Below are positions 17,572-26,393 of a stretch of DNA of 64,000 nt, one piece after another. The first letter of the stretch is position 1; each line of letters begins with the position of its first letter. The DNA comes from Curtobacterium sp. MCBD17_013 (GTDB lineage: Bacteria; Actinomycetota; Actinomycetes; Actinomycetales; Microbacteriaceae): assembly GCF_003234565.1 (NCBI RefSeq), contig NZ_QKTU01000012.1, positions 1 through 64,000 of the forward strand, in the 5' to 3' direction. The notes beneath the pieces were generated by a model. It did not search any database, had not been told where the DNA came from, and worked only from the letters and a program-made list of their open reading frames with translations. A program made the translations under genes and the position numbers.

Positions 17572-20166
17572 TCAGCCCGCGGGCTGCTCCTCGAGCTCGA
17601 TCTCGACGACGCTGAGCTCCGCGCCCTCCGCGAACGCCAGGTTCCGGATCCGCCCGACCGCGGCGAGGTCCGGCGCGGCCTGCTCGATGAGCGCCCGCAC
17701 CGGCTCGGGAGCCGCGACGACCGCCCGCGTGACGGGCGTCTTCTGCGACGCCTTCGCCGCCGTCTTCGCCCCGCGGATGCCGATGAGCGCCTGCCCGACG
17801 GCCTCGAGCAGCCCGGACTCGTCGGCGTCGACCGGCAGGTCGGCCGGGGTCGGCCAGGAGGCCCGGTGCACCGATCCGTCGTGCGTCCAGGCCCACACTT
17901 CCTCCGTTGCGAACGGGAGGAACGGTGCGAGCAGGCGGGTCAGCACGTCCATCGCGGCGCGGAGCGCGAGCACCGCCGAGGCCTGCGTCTCGTGGGTGGC
18001 CTCGTCGGCGGTGCCGTACGCGCGCTCCTTGACGAGCTCGAGGTAGTCGTCGCAGAACGTCCAGAAGAACCGCTCGGTGACCTCGAGCGCGCGGGCGTGG
18101 TCGTACTGCTCGAACGCGGTCGTGGCCTGCTCGACGACCGAGCGGAGCGCGGCGAGCATGTCCACGTCGAGCGCCTCGGTGACGCTGTGCGCACCGACGG
18201 GCAGCTCGAAGCCGTGCACGAACTTCGCGGCGTTGAGCACCTTGATCGCCAGGCGTCGACCGACCTTGATCTGCTTGGGGTTCTGCGGGTCGAACGCCGC
18301 GTCGGTGCCGAGACGCGAGGACGCCGCCCAGTACCGGACCGCGTCGGCGCCGTGCTGCTCGAGCATGTCGATGGGCGTGACGACGTTGCCCTTCGACTTC
18401 GACATCTTCTTGCGGTCCGGGTCGACGATGAACCCCGAGATCGAGGCGTTCGCCCACGGGGCGACGCCGTCCTCGAGCTGGGCCCGGAGCGCGGTCGTGA
18501 ACAGCCAGGTCCGGATGATGTCCTGGCCCTGCGGACGGACGTCGTACGGGTAGACGATCCCGAACAGGTCGGGGTCCCGCTCCCACCCGCCGGCGAGCTG
18601 CGGGGTCAGGGACGACGTCGCCCACGTGTCCATGACGTCGACCTCGCCGATGAACCCGCCGGGGACGCCGCGCTGGTCGGCGGAGTAGCCGGGAGCCGGG
18701 TCGGACGACGGGTCCACGGGGAGCTGGTCCTCGGTCGGGGTGATCACCTGGTCGAACACGGGGTTGCCGTCGGCGTCGAGCGGGTACCAGACGGGGAGCG
18801 GCACACCGAAGAACCGCTGCCGCGACACGAGCCAGTCGCCGGACAGGCCGTTCACCCAGTTCTCGTACCGGACGCGCATGAAGTCCGGGTGGAACGCGAT
18901 CTGCTGACCGCGCTCGACGAGGGTGTCCTTGAGCTGCTGGTCGCGCGACCCGTTGACGATGTACCACTGCCGCGTCGACACGATCTCGAGCGGCTTGTCG
19001 CCCTTCTCGAAGAACTTGACCGGGTGCGTGATCTTCTTGACGTCGCCGATGAGCTCGCCCGATTCGGTGAGCGCGTCGACGACGACCTGCTTGGCGCTGA
19101 ACACGGTCTTGCCGGCCATCTCGGCGTACACGGCCAGGCCGCGCTCCGAGGTGATGACGTCGGGCGCCTGTGACACGATGCGGCCGTCGAACCCGATCAC
19201 CGAGCGGTTCGGCAGCTGCAGCTCGCGCCACCAGACGACATCCGTCGTGTCGCCGAAGGTGCAGATCATCGCGATGCCGGCGCCCTTGTCCTGCTGTGCC
19301 AGGTGGTGTGCGAGCACCGGGACCTCGACGTCGAACAGCGGGGAGCGCACGGTCGTCCCGAACAGGTCCTGGAACCGTTCGTCGTCCGGGTGTGCGACGA
19401 GTGCGACGCACGCGGGGAGCAGCTCCGGCCGGGTCGTCTGGATCACGACGTCGCCGCTGCCGTCGGTCTTGTGGAACGCGATGCCGTGGTACGCGCCGGG
19501 CTGGTCCCGGTCCTCCAGTTCGGCCTGCGCGACCGCCGTGCGGAACGTGACGTCCCACAGGGTCGGTGCGTCCGCCTGGTAGGCCTCGCCGCGGGCGAGG
19601 TTCCGCAGGAACGCCTTCTGCGCGATCGCCTGCGATTCGTCGCCGATCGTCCGGTACGACTGCGTCCAGTCCACCGACAGGCCGAGGGTGCGCCACACGT
19701 GCTCGAACTGCTGCTCGTCCTCGACGGTCAGGCGCTCGCACAGCTCGATGAAGTTGCGGCGTGAGATCGGGACCTGGTCGGCGGCCTTGGTGCTCTTGCC
19801 GTCGCCGCCCTCGAACGGTGGCGTGAAGGACGCGTCGTAGGGGAGCGACGGGTCGCAGCGGACGCCGTAGTAGTTCTGCACGCGGCGTTCCGTCGGCAGG
19901 CCGTTGTCGTCCCAGCCCATCGGGTAGAACACGCGCTTGCCGCGCATGCGCTCGAACCGCGCCTTGACGTCGGTGTGGGTGTAGCTGAACACGTGCCCGA
20001 TGTGCAGCGAGCCGGACGCCGTGGGCGGCGGGGTGTCGATCGAGTAGACGTCGGCGCGGGTCGCACCATCGCGGTCGAACCGGTAGATGCCGTCGGTCTC
20101 CCACTGCGGGCCCCAGACCTGCTCGAGGCCGTCCACCGAGGGCTTGTCGGGCATGGGCTTGGTCAT
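17572..20166 (-). CDS. valS: Valine--tRNA ligase
   Basis: An 864-aa class I aminoacyl-tRNA synthetase that charges tRNA-Val and edits threonine. The HIGH motif is in GSLHIGHVFSYTHTD and the KMSKS motif in RKKMSKSKGNVVTP. The editing domain lies between (IQTTRPELLPACVALVAHPD). The valine-specific block DVMDTWATSSLTPQLA and the anticodon-binding domain after residue ~620 are present. The ATG at 20166 has GGAAGG 8-10 nt upstream. Length fits the shorter actinobacterial ValS form; the C-terminal coiled coil seems reduced. No T-box is seen upstream, unlike ileS. Confidence 0.97.
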   Translation of the reverse strand: MTKPMPDKPSVDGLEQVWGPQWETDGIYRFDRDGATRADVYSIDTPPPTASGSLHIGHVFSYTHTDVKARFERMRGKRVFYPMGWDDNGLPTERRVQNYYGVRCDPSLPYDASFTPPFEGGDGKSTKAADQVPISRRNFIELCERLTVEDEQQFEHVWRTLGLSVDWTQSYRTIGDESQAIAQKAFLRNLARGEAYQADAPTLWDVTFRTAVAQAELEDRDQPGAYHGIAFHKTDGSGDVVIQTTRPELLPACVALVAHPDDERFQDLFGTTVRSPLFDVEVPVLAHHLAQQDKGAGIAMICTFGDTTDVVWWRELQLPNRSVIGFDGRIVSQAPDVITSERGLAVYAEMAGKTVFSAKQVVVDALTESGELIGDVKKITHPVKFFEKGDKPLEIVSTRQWYIVNGSRDQQLKDTLVERGQQIAFHPDFMRVRYENWVNGLSGDWLVSRQRFFGVPLPVWYPLDADGNPVFDQVITPTEDQLPVDPSSDPAPGYSADQRGVPGGFIGEVDVMDTWATSSLTPQLAGGWERDPDLFGIVYPYDVRPQGQDIIRTWLFTTALRAQLEDGVAPWANASISGFIVDPDRKKMSKSKGNVVTPIDMLEQHGADAVRYWAASSRLGTDAAFDPQNPKQIKVGRRLAIKVLNAAKFVHGFELPVGAHSVTEALDVDMLAALRSVVEQATTAFEQYDHARALEVTERFFWTFCDDYLELVKERAYGTADEATHETQASAVLALRAAMDVLTRLLAPFLPFATEEVWAWTHDGSVHRASWPTPADLPVDADESGLLEAVGQALIGIRGAKTAAKASQKTPVTRAVVAAPEPVRALIEQAAPDLAAVGRIRNLAFAEGAELSVVEIELEEQPAG

Positions 20167-20400
20167 GGCTGCACCTTCCGGTCGATGTGTGCGGCACCGA
20201 GTCCGTGATGAGGTGCCTGAGTGTTCCGCGCGCTGCGGGTCGGGACAAGGGTACCGGGGCCGGGAGGGTCGGACCAGTCGCCGCCACACGGCGACCACGA
20301 CAGGCGAGGCGCACACCCTGAGCGGTGAGGACGCGCACGGGCCCACCGATACGGCACTCTGGTACGTGACATTCCACGACGCCCGGAAGGACCAGGACCA

Positions 20401-21975
20401 GTGACCGCGCCATCGAACGACACCACGACGTCCCGACCGCGCCGCAGGGGAGCGCCGGACCTCGTCCGGTCCGCTCGGCGCCGCCTGACCGCGGACGACG
20501 TGACGGTCGTCGACGGTCCGCTGCTCAAGCGCGCGGTCACGGCGGCGGCGCTGGGCAACGCGATGGAGTGGTTCGACTTCGGCGTCTTCGCCTACCTCGC
20601 CACGACGATCGGGCAGGTGTTCTTCCCGTCGGCGGACCCGACGGCCAGCACGATCTCGGCGTTCGCGACGTTCACCGCCGCGTTCCTGGTCCGACCGCTC
20701 GGCGGCGTGGTGTTCGGTCCGCTCGGGGACCGGATCGGGCGACAGCGGGTGCTCGCGCTGACGATGGTGCTCATGGCGGCCGGGACCTTCGCCATCGGGC
20801 TGGTGCCCGGGTACGACCGGATCGGGCTGTGGGGTGCGGTCCTCCTCTTGCTCGCCCGGCTGTTGCAGGGGTTCTCGACGGGCGGTGAGTACGGCGGGGC
20901 GGCGACGTTCATCGCCGAGTACGCACCGGACCGGCGCCGTGGCGCCCTCGGCGCCTGGCTCGAGTTCGGGACGCTCGGCGGGTACGTGCTCGGCGCCGGG
21001 CTCGTGACGGCCCTCCAGGCGACGCTGTCGGACGACGCGCTGCTCGCGTGGGGGTGGCGGGTCCCGTTCCTCGTGGCGGGTCCGCTCGGGGTCATCGGGC
21101 TGTACCTGCGTCTCCGGCTCGAGGAGACGCCCGCGTTCCAACGACAGCAGGCCGCGCTCGCTGAACGCGAGGCGGAACGGACCCCGGTCGTGCGCCTGCT
21201 CGCCGAACACTGGCGGCCGCTGCTCGTGTGCATCGGGCTGGTGCTCGTGTTCAACGTCACCGACTACATGCTGTTGTCCTACATGCCGACCTACCTGACC
21301 GAGACGCTCGGCAGCGACGCCACCGACGGCCTCGTGCTCGTCATCGTCGTGATGGTCGTCATGATGGCGGTGATCGGGCTCGGCGGCCGGCTGTCCGATC
21401 GGTTCGGACGGCGCCCCGTGCTCTTCGCGGGCTGCATCGGCTTCATCGTCCTGTCGTGGCCGGCCCTCGCCCTCGTGCAGACCGCGGACCCGTGGCTCGG
21501 GTTCTGCGGACTGCTGCTCATGGGACTCGTGCTCGTGACGTTCACGTCGACCATGCCGTCGACGCTGCCCGCGCTGTTCCCGACCGCCGTCCGCTACGGC
21601 GCGCTCGCGATCGCGTTCAACGTCTCGGTGTCGTTGTTCGGCGGGACGACACCACTGGCGACCGAGGCGCTCGTCGCGGCCGCGCACGACGCCGGCCTGC
21701 CGTGGGCGGACGACGTGCCCGCGCTGTACCTCGTCGTCGCCGCGGTGATCGGGCTGGTCGCGGTGGCCTGCACCACCGAGACCGCACAGGAGCCGCTGCT
21801 CGGCTCGGGGCCCACCGTGACCACCGAGGCCGAGGCGTCCGCGGTCATCGAGCAGTACGCCGACCCGACGAGCGCGTTCTCGCGCACGAGCTGGGCGCGA
21901 GACTTCGCCACGAGTCAGATCCCGGTGGTGGGGGAGCAGGACGCCCCACGCGATCGCCCTCCGTCCGTTCGGTAG
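20401..21975 (+). CDS. MFS transporter, metabolite:H+ symporter (ProP-like)
   Basis: A 524-aa inner-membrane protein with 12 predicted membrane helices. The N-terminal GNAMEWFDFGVFAYLA and the loop RPLGGVVFGPLGDRIGRQRV are diagnostic for the MHS family, which includes the ProP osmoprotectant/proton symporter. The LLQGFSTGGEYGGAATFIAE motif is also intact. The N-terminal 40 residues are polar and basic. The C-terminal tail past residue 470 is long and polar; ProP itself ends in a coiled coil, which I cannot confirm here. The start is a GTG at 20401. A compatible solute such as proline or betaine is likely but not proven. Confidence 0.88.
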   Translation: MTAPSNDTTTSRPRRRGAPDLVRSARRRLTADDVTVVDGPLLKRAVTAAALGNAMEWFDFGVFAYLATTIGQVFFPSADPTASTISAFATFTAAFLVRPLGGVVFGPLGDRIGRQRVLALTMVLMAAGTFAIGLVPGYDRIGLWGAVLLLLARLLQGFSTGGEYGGAATFIAEYAPDRRRGALGAWLEFGTLGGYVLGAGLVTALQATLSDDALLAWGWRVPFLVAGPLGVIGLYLRLRLEETPAFQRQQAALAEREAERTPVVRLLAEHWRPLLVCIGLVLVFNVTDYMLLSYMPTYLTETLGSDATDGLVLVIVVMVVMMAVIGLGGRLSDRFGRRPVLFAGCIGFIVLSWPALALVQTADPWLGFCGLLLMGLVLVTFTSTMPSTLPALFPTAVRYGALAIAFNVSVSLFGGTTPLATEALVAAAHDAGLPWADDVPALYLVVAAVIGLVAVACTTETAQEPLLGSGPTVTTEAEASAVIEQYADPTSAFSRTSWARDFATSQIPVVGEQDAPRDRPPSVR

Positions 21976-22029
21976 GGTCGACGCACGCTGCCGAGCGGGC
22001 GGCGCGACAGCGACGCGCGGAGGTCGGAT

Positions 22030-22941
22030 GTGCTGACCGTGGTCCTCGGGCTGCTCGGCGCCATGACCTACGGGGTGTCCGACTTCCTCGGCGGGGTCGG
22101 GTCGCGGACGGCGCGGCCGATCGTGGTCACGGCCATCGCCGCGGTCGTCGGCATCGTGCCGCTCGTGGCGGCCGTGCCCCTGCTGCACGCCCGGTTCACC
22201 GGCCACGCGCTCCTGTGGGGGTCCGTCGCCGGGATCGCGGGCTCGGTCGGCGTCCTGCTGCTCTACGCCGCGCTCGCGATCGGGCCGATGAGCGTGCTCT
22301 CGCCGGTCACGTCCGTGTTCGCGGCGGTCGTGCCCGTCGTCGTCGGTGTCGTCGCGGGGGTTCGACTCGGGCCGGTGGCGATCGCCGCGATCATCGCCGC
22401 CGTCGTGGCCGTCGTGCTCGTCGCCACCTCGTCGAACGGGTCCTCGACGCCGCTGACCCTCCGCGGCCTCGGGATCGCCGCCGTGTCGGGATGCGGGTTC
22501 GGGGTCCTGGTCATCGCCTACGCCCGGACCGACGCAGCGGACGGGATCGCGCCACTCGTCGTCGCCCGGGTGATCCAGGCGATCGTCATGTGGACGGGCG
22601 TGCTCGTCGTCGTCGCACGATCGCGACGCGCTGCCGCTGCTGCGCCCGCCGGAGCTGAGGGTGCGCCGGATCGCGCACCGCTCCTCCCGGTCCACCGGCG
22701 GTTCTGGGTCGTCGTGGTCGCGTGCGGGTGCTTCGACGCGTCCGCGAACGTGTTCATCCAGGCCGCACTGCACGTGTCCGACGACCCGGCGGCGCTGCCC
22801 GTGGTCAGCGTGCTGGACGCGCTCTACCCGATCGGGACGATCCTCCTGGCCGCGATCGTGCTGCGGGAGCGGCTGTCGCGCGTGCAGGTCGCGGGCTTGG
22901 TGCTCGGGTTCGCGGCGAGTGCGACGCTGGCACTCGCGTGA
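22030..22941 (+). CDS. EamA/DMT-family permease
   Basis: A 303-aa membrane protein with ten hydrophobic segments in two EamA repeats. The first half starts MLTVVLGLLGAMTYGVSDFL and ends in a block ending with VVLVATSS. The second half has a long charged loop (RSRRAAAAAPAGAEGAPDRA) before FWVVVVACGCFDASANVF. The GTG at 22030 follows GGAGG and is preferred. A TAGGGT -10-like box at 21973-21978 may drive it. It is a second DMT transporter in the window and not a close copy of the one at 2429. Substrate unknown. Confidence 0.85.
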   Translation: MLTVVLGLLGAMTYGVSDFLGGVGSRTARPIVVTAIAAVVGIVPLVAAVPLLHARFTGHALLWGSVAGIAGSVGVLLLYAALAIGPMSVLSPVTSVFAAVVPVVVGVVAGVRLGPVAIAAIIAAVVAVVLVATSSNGSSTPLTLRGLGIAAVSGCGFGVLVIAYARTDAADGIAPLVVARVIQAIVMWTGVLVVVARSRRAAAAAPAGAEGAPDRAPLLPVHRRFWVVVVACGCFDASANVFIQAALHVSDDPAALPVVSVLDALYPIGTILLAAIVLRERLSRVQVAGLVLGFAASATLALA

Positions 22942-22950
22942 GGTCCGCCG

Positions 22951-23793
22951 TCAGGCAGGCTGCGTCTGCTCGCCAGTGCCTGCGGGCGTGAGCCGGTCGC
23001 GCAGGAACTGCACCGCGCGGTCGCGGGCCGCGAGTGCGGGATGCCCGGGGACCTCCCGGACCTCGTTGGTGAGCACGGAGTGGGCGTGCGGGCCGAAACC
23101 GCCGCTGTTGCCGGGGGACGAGTCGAGCTCGATGACCTCGAAGGCGTCCCCGAGCCGACGCTTGAGTGTCTCGAACCGGGCGCGGGGCACGCTGCCGTCC
23201 TCGCTGAACCGCAGGCCGAGTGCACACACCTCGCCCGCGGCGGCACGCGCGGCGATGCGGTCGAACTCGGCCGTCGAGACGGGCCCCGGCGCGAGCTTGC
23301 GCGCGCGGCCGAGGGGGAACGGGACCGCGGGCTGACTGAGGACCGATGCCCTGACCGTGTCGTCGATCGCCGCCGCCAGCGCGAAGCCTCCGGTGAAGCA
23401 CATGCCGATCACGCCGACACCCTTTCCCGGTGTCCGAGCCGCGAGGTCCGCGGCGACGGCGCGCAGGAAGTCGGTCACCGGTCGATGCGCGTTCACCGCG
23501 AAGGCGCGGAACTCCGCCGAGACGCACAGTTTGGCGACCACGCCGAGGGTGGAGGCGGGCGTCGCTGACCGACCCGGCTCACCGAAGGGCGATGGGACGA
23601 CGACGGTGAAGCCGCTGTCGACCAGGTGCTCCGCGAGCCCGAGGACCTCGGGCGTGATCCCCGGGATCTCCGGGATGAGGACGACGCCGGGGCCGGTGCC
23701 CTTCTCGAAGCAGTCGTACGTCAGACCACCACCCGTGAACGGTGAGCGCGTCCATCCGGTGAGGTCGGATCGAGGGGCGGTGCTGGCGGGCAT
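22951..23793 (-). CDS. Dienelactone hydrolase family protein
   Basis: A 280-aa alpha/beta hydrolase of the dienelactone hydrolase family. The nucleophile is a Cys in VGVIGMCFTGGFALAAA. The family start GPGVVLIPEIPGITPEVLGL and the VVVPSPFG loop are clear, and the His is in FGPHAHSVLT. The Asp cannot be placed with confidence. These enzymes hydrolyse lactones or small esters; some act on unknown substrates. GGAGTC precedes the ATG at 23793. It converges with the DMT gene, 9 nt apart. Confidence 0.9.
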   Translation of the reverse strand: MPASTAPRSDLTGWTRSPFTGGGLTYDCFEKGTGPGVVLIPEIPGITPEVLGLAEHLVDSGFTVVVPSPFGEPGRSATPASTLGVVAKLCVSAEFRAFAVNAHRPVTDFLRAVAADLAARTPGKGVGVIGMCFTGGFALAAAIDDTVRASVLSQPAVPFPLGRARKLAPGPVSTAEFDRIAARAAAGEVCALGLRFSEDGSVPRARFETLKRRLGDAFEVIELDSSPGNSGGFGPHAHSVLTNEVREVPGHPALAARDRAVQFLRDRLTPAGTGEQTQPA

Positions 23794-23955
23794 GGCGACT
23801 CCTTCGTCGGTGGATGCAGCCTAGGGGACGGCGCCCGTTGGAGCCCGTGCGGCCATCACCGCTGCCGGCGTCGGACGACAGCGCGGATCCCGAAGAGCAG
23901 GCGTCTCATGCTCGGACTTCGTCCCCACGCCCGGCGCGCATGCTCGTGCGCCGCA

Positions 23956-24360
23956 TCACGGTACCGGCGTCGCCCGGAGCAGCTCCGTCGAGAAGCCGAA
24001 GGCCGTGTGCAGGACCCCACGCAGGGTCAGGCGATACCGGTGTCCGACGTCGAGGCTGCGCGCGAGCGCGGTCGCCTTCGTGAGCGACTGCCCTGCTGCC
24101 GAAGGATCGATGTCGATCGTGCCGCCGCAGTCGGTGCCCACGTCCCATGCTGCGCCGCCACTCCGCAACGGTGCGGGGTCGACTGCCGTGATCGTGCACG
24201 TCTGCGTCGTGTGGCGCTGACCGAGCTCGTGACTGGTGATCCCGAGCGCCGGGAGACCGATGGCGAGGACGACGAGGACCGACCCGAGCGAGGCGATGCC
24301 GATCTTCTGGCTCCGTGGTACGTACGGGCTGCGGAAGAAGCTCGTCCATCGCCGCTCCAT
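23956..24360 (-). CDS. Hypothetical single-pass membrane protein
   Basis: A 134-aa protein with a basic N terminus, one membrane segment (IGIASLGSVLVVLAIGLPAL) and an extracytoplasmic domain with two Cys (TTQTCTITAV and GTDCGGTI) that could form a disulfide. The rest is beta-rich (LDVGHRYRLTLRGVLH). No family is recognised. Its ATG directly follows the stop of the 118-aa gene upstream (TGAATG), so they form an operon. Function unknown. Confidence 0.75.
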   Translation of the reverse strand: MERRWTSFFRSPYVPRSQKIGIASLGSVLVVLAIGLPALGITSHELGQRHTTQTCTITAVDPAPLRSGGAAWDVGTDCGGTIDIDPSAAGQSLTKATALARSLDVGHRYRLTLRGVLHTAFGFSTELLRATPVP

Positions 24361-24717
24361 TCAGGCCACCGGGGAGGAGCCGGGGAAGGACCGCGACTGC
24401 TCGGGGAGCTCCGGGTGGGACGCGTTGCGGAAGTAGTGGACGGCGAACTGCGGCCCGAGCGCTCGCTGGAGCCGGGCAGCGACGTCGAAACCGGCGGCGA
24501 CGAACTCGACGTCCCGGGGATGCATCGGGTCGTCGGCAGCTCCGTCGACCCCGCGAGCCCATCCGGAGACGACGCGCTGCAGGTCGAGGGGGATCGGGAG
24601 TTCCCACGGCTCCAGGTACTGCCCGGACCGGACATCGAGGATCGGCTCCACGCCGACGCTGGCGACGAGGACGATGTGCCGTGGCTCGTCGTGCGCGGCA
24701 TCGACAGCGCTCAACAT
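24361..24717 (-). CDS. Hypothetical protein (118 aa)
   Basis: A 118-aa cytoplasmic protein with IVLVASVGVEPILDVRSGQY, LPIPLDLQRVVSGWARGVDG and DVAARLQRALGPQFAVHYFR. It has a regular alpha/beta pattern and no signal or membrane segment. No family is recognised. Start at 24717 is the first Met after the reading frame becomes protein-like, with GAGG about 10 nt upstream. It is the first of a two-gene operon with the membrane protein at 23956-24360. Confidence 0.72.
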   Translation of the reverse strand: MLSAVDAAHDEPRHIVLVASVGVEPILDVRSGQYLEPWELPIPLDLQRVVSGWARGVDGAADDPMHPRDVEFVAAGFDVAARLQRALGPQFAVHYFRNASHPELPEQSRSFPGSSPVA

Positions 24718-24758
24718 GGAGTCATCCTCGCATGTCGACCGCGAGCGCCGACGCCTGA

Positions 24759-24893
24759 TCAGCGCGCTCGCCGGAGCCGATGGCGCACGACGATCAGCCC
24801 CAGCGTCGCCGCGGCGGCGGGCAGCGTGAACGTGATGCCGGCCCCGGTCGTGATCATCGCCCTCCGCTGCGCGTCGACGTCCGAACCAACCAC
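24759..24893 (-). CDS. Possible small membrane peptide (44 aa)
   Basis: A 44-codon frame starting at a GTG, reading through AMITTGAGITFTLPAAAATL, one membrane-spanning segment, and ending with a basic tail VVRHRLRRAR and TGA. It sits in an otherwise empty gap between the 118-aa gene and the esterase. No clear ribosome site is visible and the frame stays open further upstream without a start codon, so it may be a decayed or misjudged gene. Confidence 0.3.
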   Translation of the reverse strand: MVGSDVDAQRRAMITTGAGITFTLPAAAATLGLIVVRHRLRRAR

Positions 24894-24942
24894 GATCCGC
24901 TCGTGCCGGATCAGTCGCCCACTCCGGGCGCCGGCCCGCCAC

Positions 24943-25848
24943 TCACCCGGCGTGCCGGGAGGCCCGACTCCCGTCCTCCGCGCGGCGTCCGCCGATGCCG
25001 AAGAACGCCGCGGCCGCGGCCGCCACGGACAAGTCGTGACCGGTGCGCCCGAGGACGAAGGGCGCCCGCTTCGGCCCGGGGACCGTGTGCCCGCCCCGGT
25101 GGACCGTGACCAGGCGGACGGGCATGCGCCCGTCCTCCCGGTGGTCGACCTGCTCCATCCACGTCGATCCGTGCCCGTCGGAGGGGATCCGGTCCACGAC
25201 CCCCGGCGTGCTGATGCCGTTGCGCCGGGCGAAGTACGCGGCCGTGTCGCGTGCCGACAGGGCGCTGCCGCCGACCTTGAAGAAGCGCTGTGCCCACGGC
25301 TTCATCGCGCCACCGGCGTAGGGCGCGATCGGGTCGGCCGTGCCGTGCACGAGCAGGATCGGGAGCGGCGTCGTGGCAGGTGTCTCGGTGGGGAGCAGGA
25401 AATCGTCGCGCGTGGGCATCGTCGCGGCGACGACCGTGACGCCGGCCAGCAGTTCCGGTACCTCGTGCACCAGGCGCATGGCCATCTGGCCGCCGTTCGA
25501 GTAGCCGATGACGAACACCCGGTCCGGGTCGATGCCGTGGGTCGCCCCGAGGTCCCGGATCACGGCGCGGACGAACCCGACGTCGTCGATCCCCTCGAGT
25601 CGCGCCGGGAATCCGCTCTGCCGTCGGGCGTCGTTCCAGTTCCCGCGGTACCCGTCGAGGTACACGACCACGGCCGTGCCGCTCGCCGCGAACGCGTCGT
25701 ACATGCCGCCCGTGAAGGCGCGGTGCTTCGCGCCGGTCTGCTTCGACCCGTGCAGGACGAGGACGAGGTCTCGGGCCTGCTGGGCCTCCGGATCGCCCAC
25801 GATCGTCATCGTCCGCTGCCTGCCGTCCACGTCGATGGTGCTGCGCAT
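24943..25848 (-). CDS. PHB-depolymerase-like esterase (LpqC type)
   Basis: A 301-aa alpha/beta hydrolase of the polyhydroxybutyrate depolymerase / feruloyl esterase group. The oxyanion region is LVLVLHGSKQTG. The catalytic Ser is in VFVIGYSNGGQMAMRLVH, the Asp in LLVHGTADPIAPYAGG, and the His in TVHRGGHTVPG. No signal peptide is present, unlike many secreted relatives. GAGGAGG precedes the ATG at 25848. It is divergent from a MerR regulator, and a promoter with a 19-bp spacer points at it, so MerR probably controls it. Confidence 0.9.
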   Translation of the reverse strand: MRSTIDVDGRQRTMTIVGDPEAQQARDLVLVLHGSKQTGAKHRAFTGGMYDAFAASGTAVVVYLDGYRGNWNDARRQSGFPARLEGIDDVGFVRAVIRDLGATHGIDPDRVFVIGYSNGGQMAMRLVHEVPELLAGVTVVAATMPTRDDFLLPTETPATTPLPILLVHGTADPIAPYAGGAMKPWAQRFFKVGGSALSARDTAAYFARRNGISTPGVVDRIPSDGHGSTWMEQVDHREDGRMPVRLVTVHRGGHTVPGPKRAPFVLGRTGHDLSVAAAAAAFFGIGGRRAEDGSRASRHAG

Positions 25849-25896
25849 GCCCGTCCTCCTCGTGCTCGTGTGCCGTGCTGTGCGCGGTCGGGACCG

Positions 25897-25927
25897 ACGC
25901 TAGAGTCTGACGTCGTGTCAAGGTCAA
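25897..25927 (-). promoter_or_regulatory. MerR-type promoter with 19-bp spacer
   Basis: On the minus strand TTGACC (25927-25922) and TAGCGT (25902-25897) are separated by 19 bp instead of 17. That over-long spacer is the hallmark of promoters that MerR-family proteins activate by DNA distortion. It points toward the esterase gene. Confidence 0.55.
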
Positions 25928-25945
25928 GCGAGGTGGGGGCGGCGG

Positions 25946-26290
25946 ATGAACATCGGTGAGCTGAGTGCACGGTCCGGCGTCAGCGCCCGCTCGTTGCGGT
26001 ACTACGAGCAGCAGGGACTCCTCAGCGCTCGCCGCAGCCCGAACGGCTACCGGACGTACACCGACGACGCCGTCGAGAAGGCGCGGGTCATCCGGACGAT
26101 GTTCGAGATCGGGTTCTCGCGCGAGGACGTCCGGGCGGTCATCCCCTGCGCGACCGGGCGGCACGACACGGTCGACCGCCGCGCCGTCCGGGGCACGGTC
26201 GAGCGGATGCGCGACGACATGTCCGAGCGGATCGACGAGCTCGTCAGGACGCGTGCGGCGTTGACGGAGTTCCTCGAGCGCGGGGTGTGA
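25946..26290 (+). CDS. MerR-family transcriptional regulator
   Basis: A 114-aa regulator. The MerR helix-turn-helix and wing are intact: MNIGELSARSGVSARSLRYY, then EQQGLLSARRSPNGYRTYTD. A dimerisation helix rich in Arg and Glu follows (RMRDDMSERIDELVRTRAAL). The effector domain is short, with a single Cys (VIPCATG), so it is not a classic multi-Cys metal sensor. GAGG is seen upstream of the ATG at 25946. It is divergent from the esterase across a 97-nt gap holding the 19-bp-spacer promoter. Confidence 0.9.
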   Translation: MNIGELSARSGVSARSLRYYEQQGLLSARRSPNGYRTYTDDAVEKARVIRTMFEIGFSREDVRAVIPCATGRHDTVDRRAVRGTVERMRDDMSERIDELVRTRAALTEFLERGV

Positions 26291-26393
26291 CCGCGCGGCG
26301 TGCGACCGCGGGAAGCGACTGCGGGAAGTGACAACGTGGAGAGCGACAGCGCGGGCGCGAGATGCGCGCCGGTCCTGACCGCTGACGCCCGAC

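Noticed and set aside
17572-22773. 1733-codon frame extending valS upstream through the MFS and DMT genes
   Set aside because: Codons before 20166 are antisense to the MFS and DMT genes; the valS start has a clear ribosome site and family N terminus.
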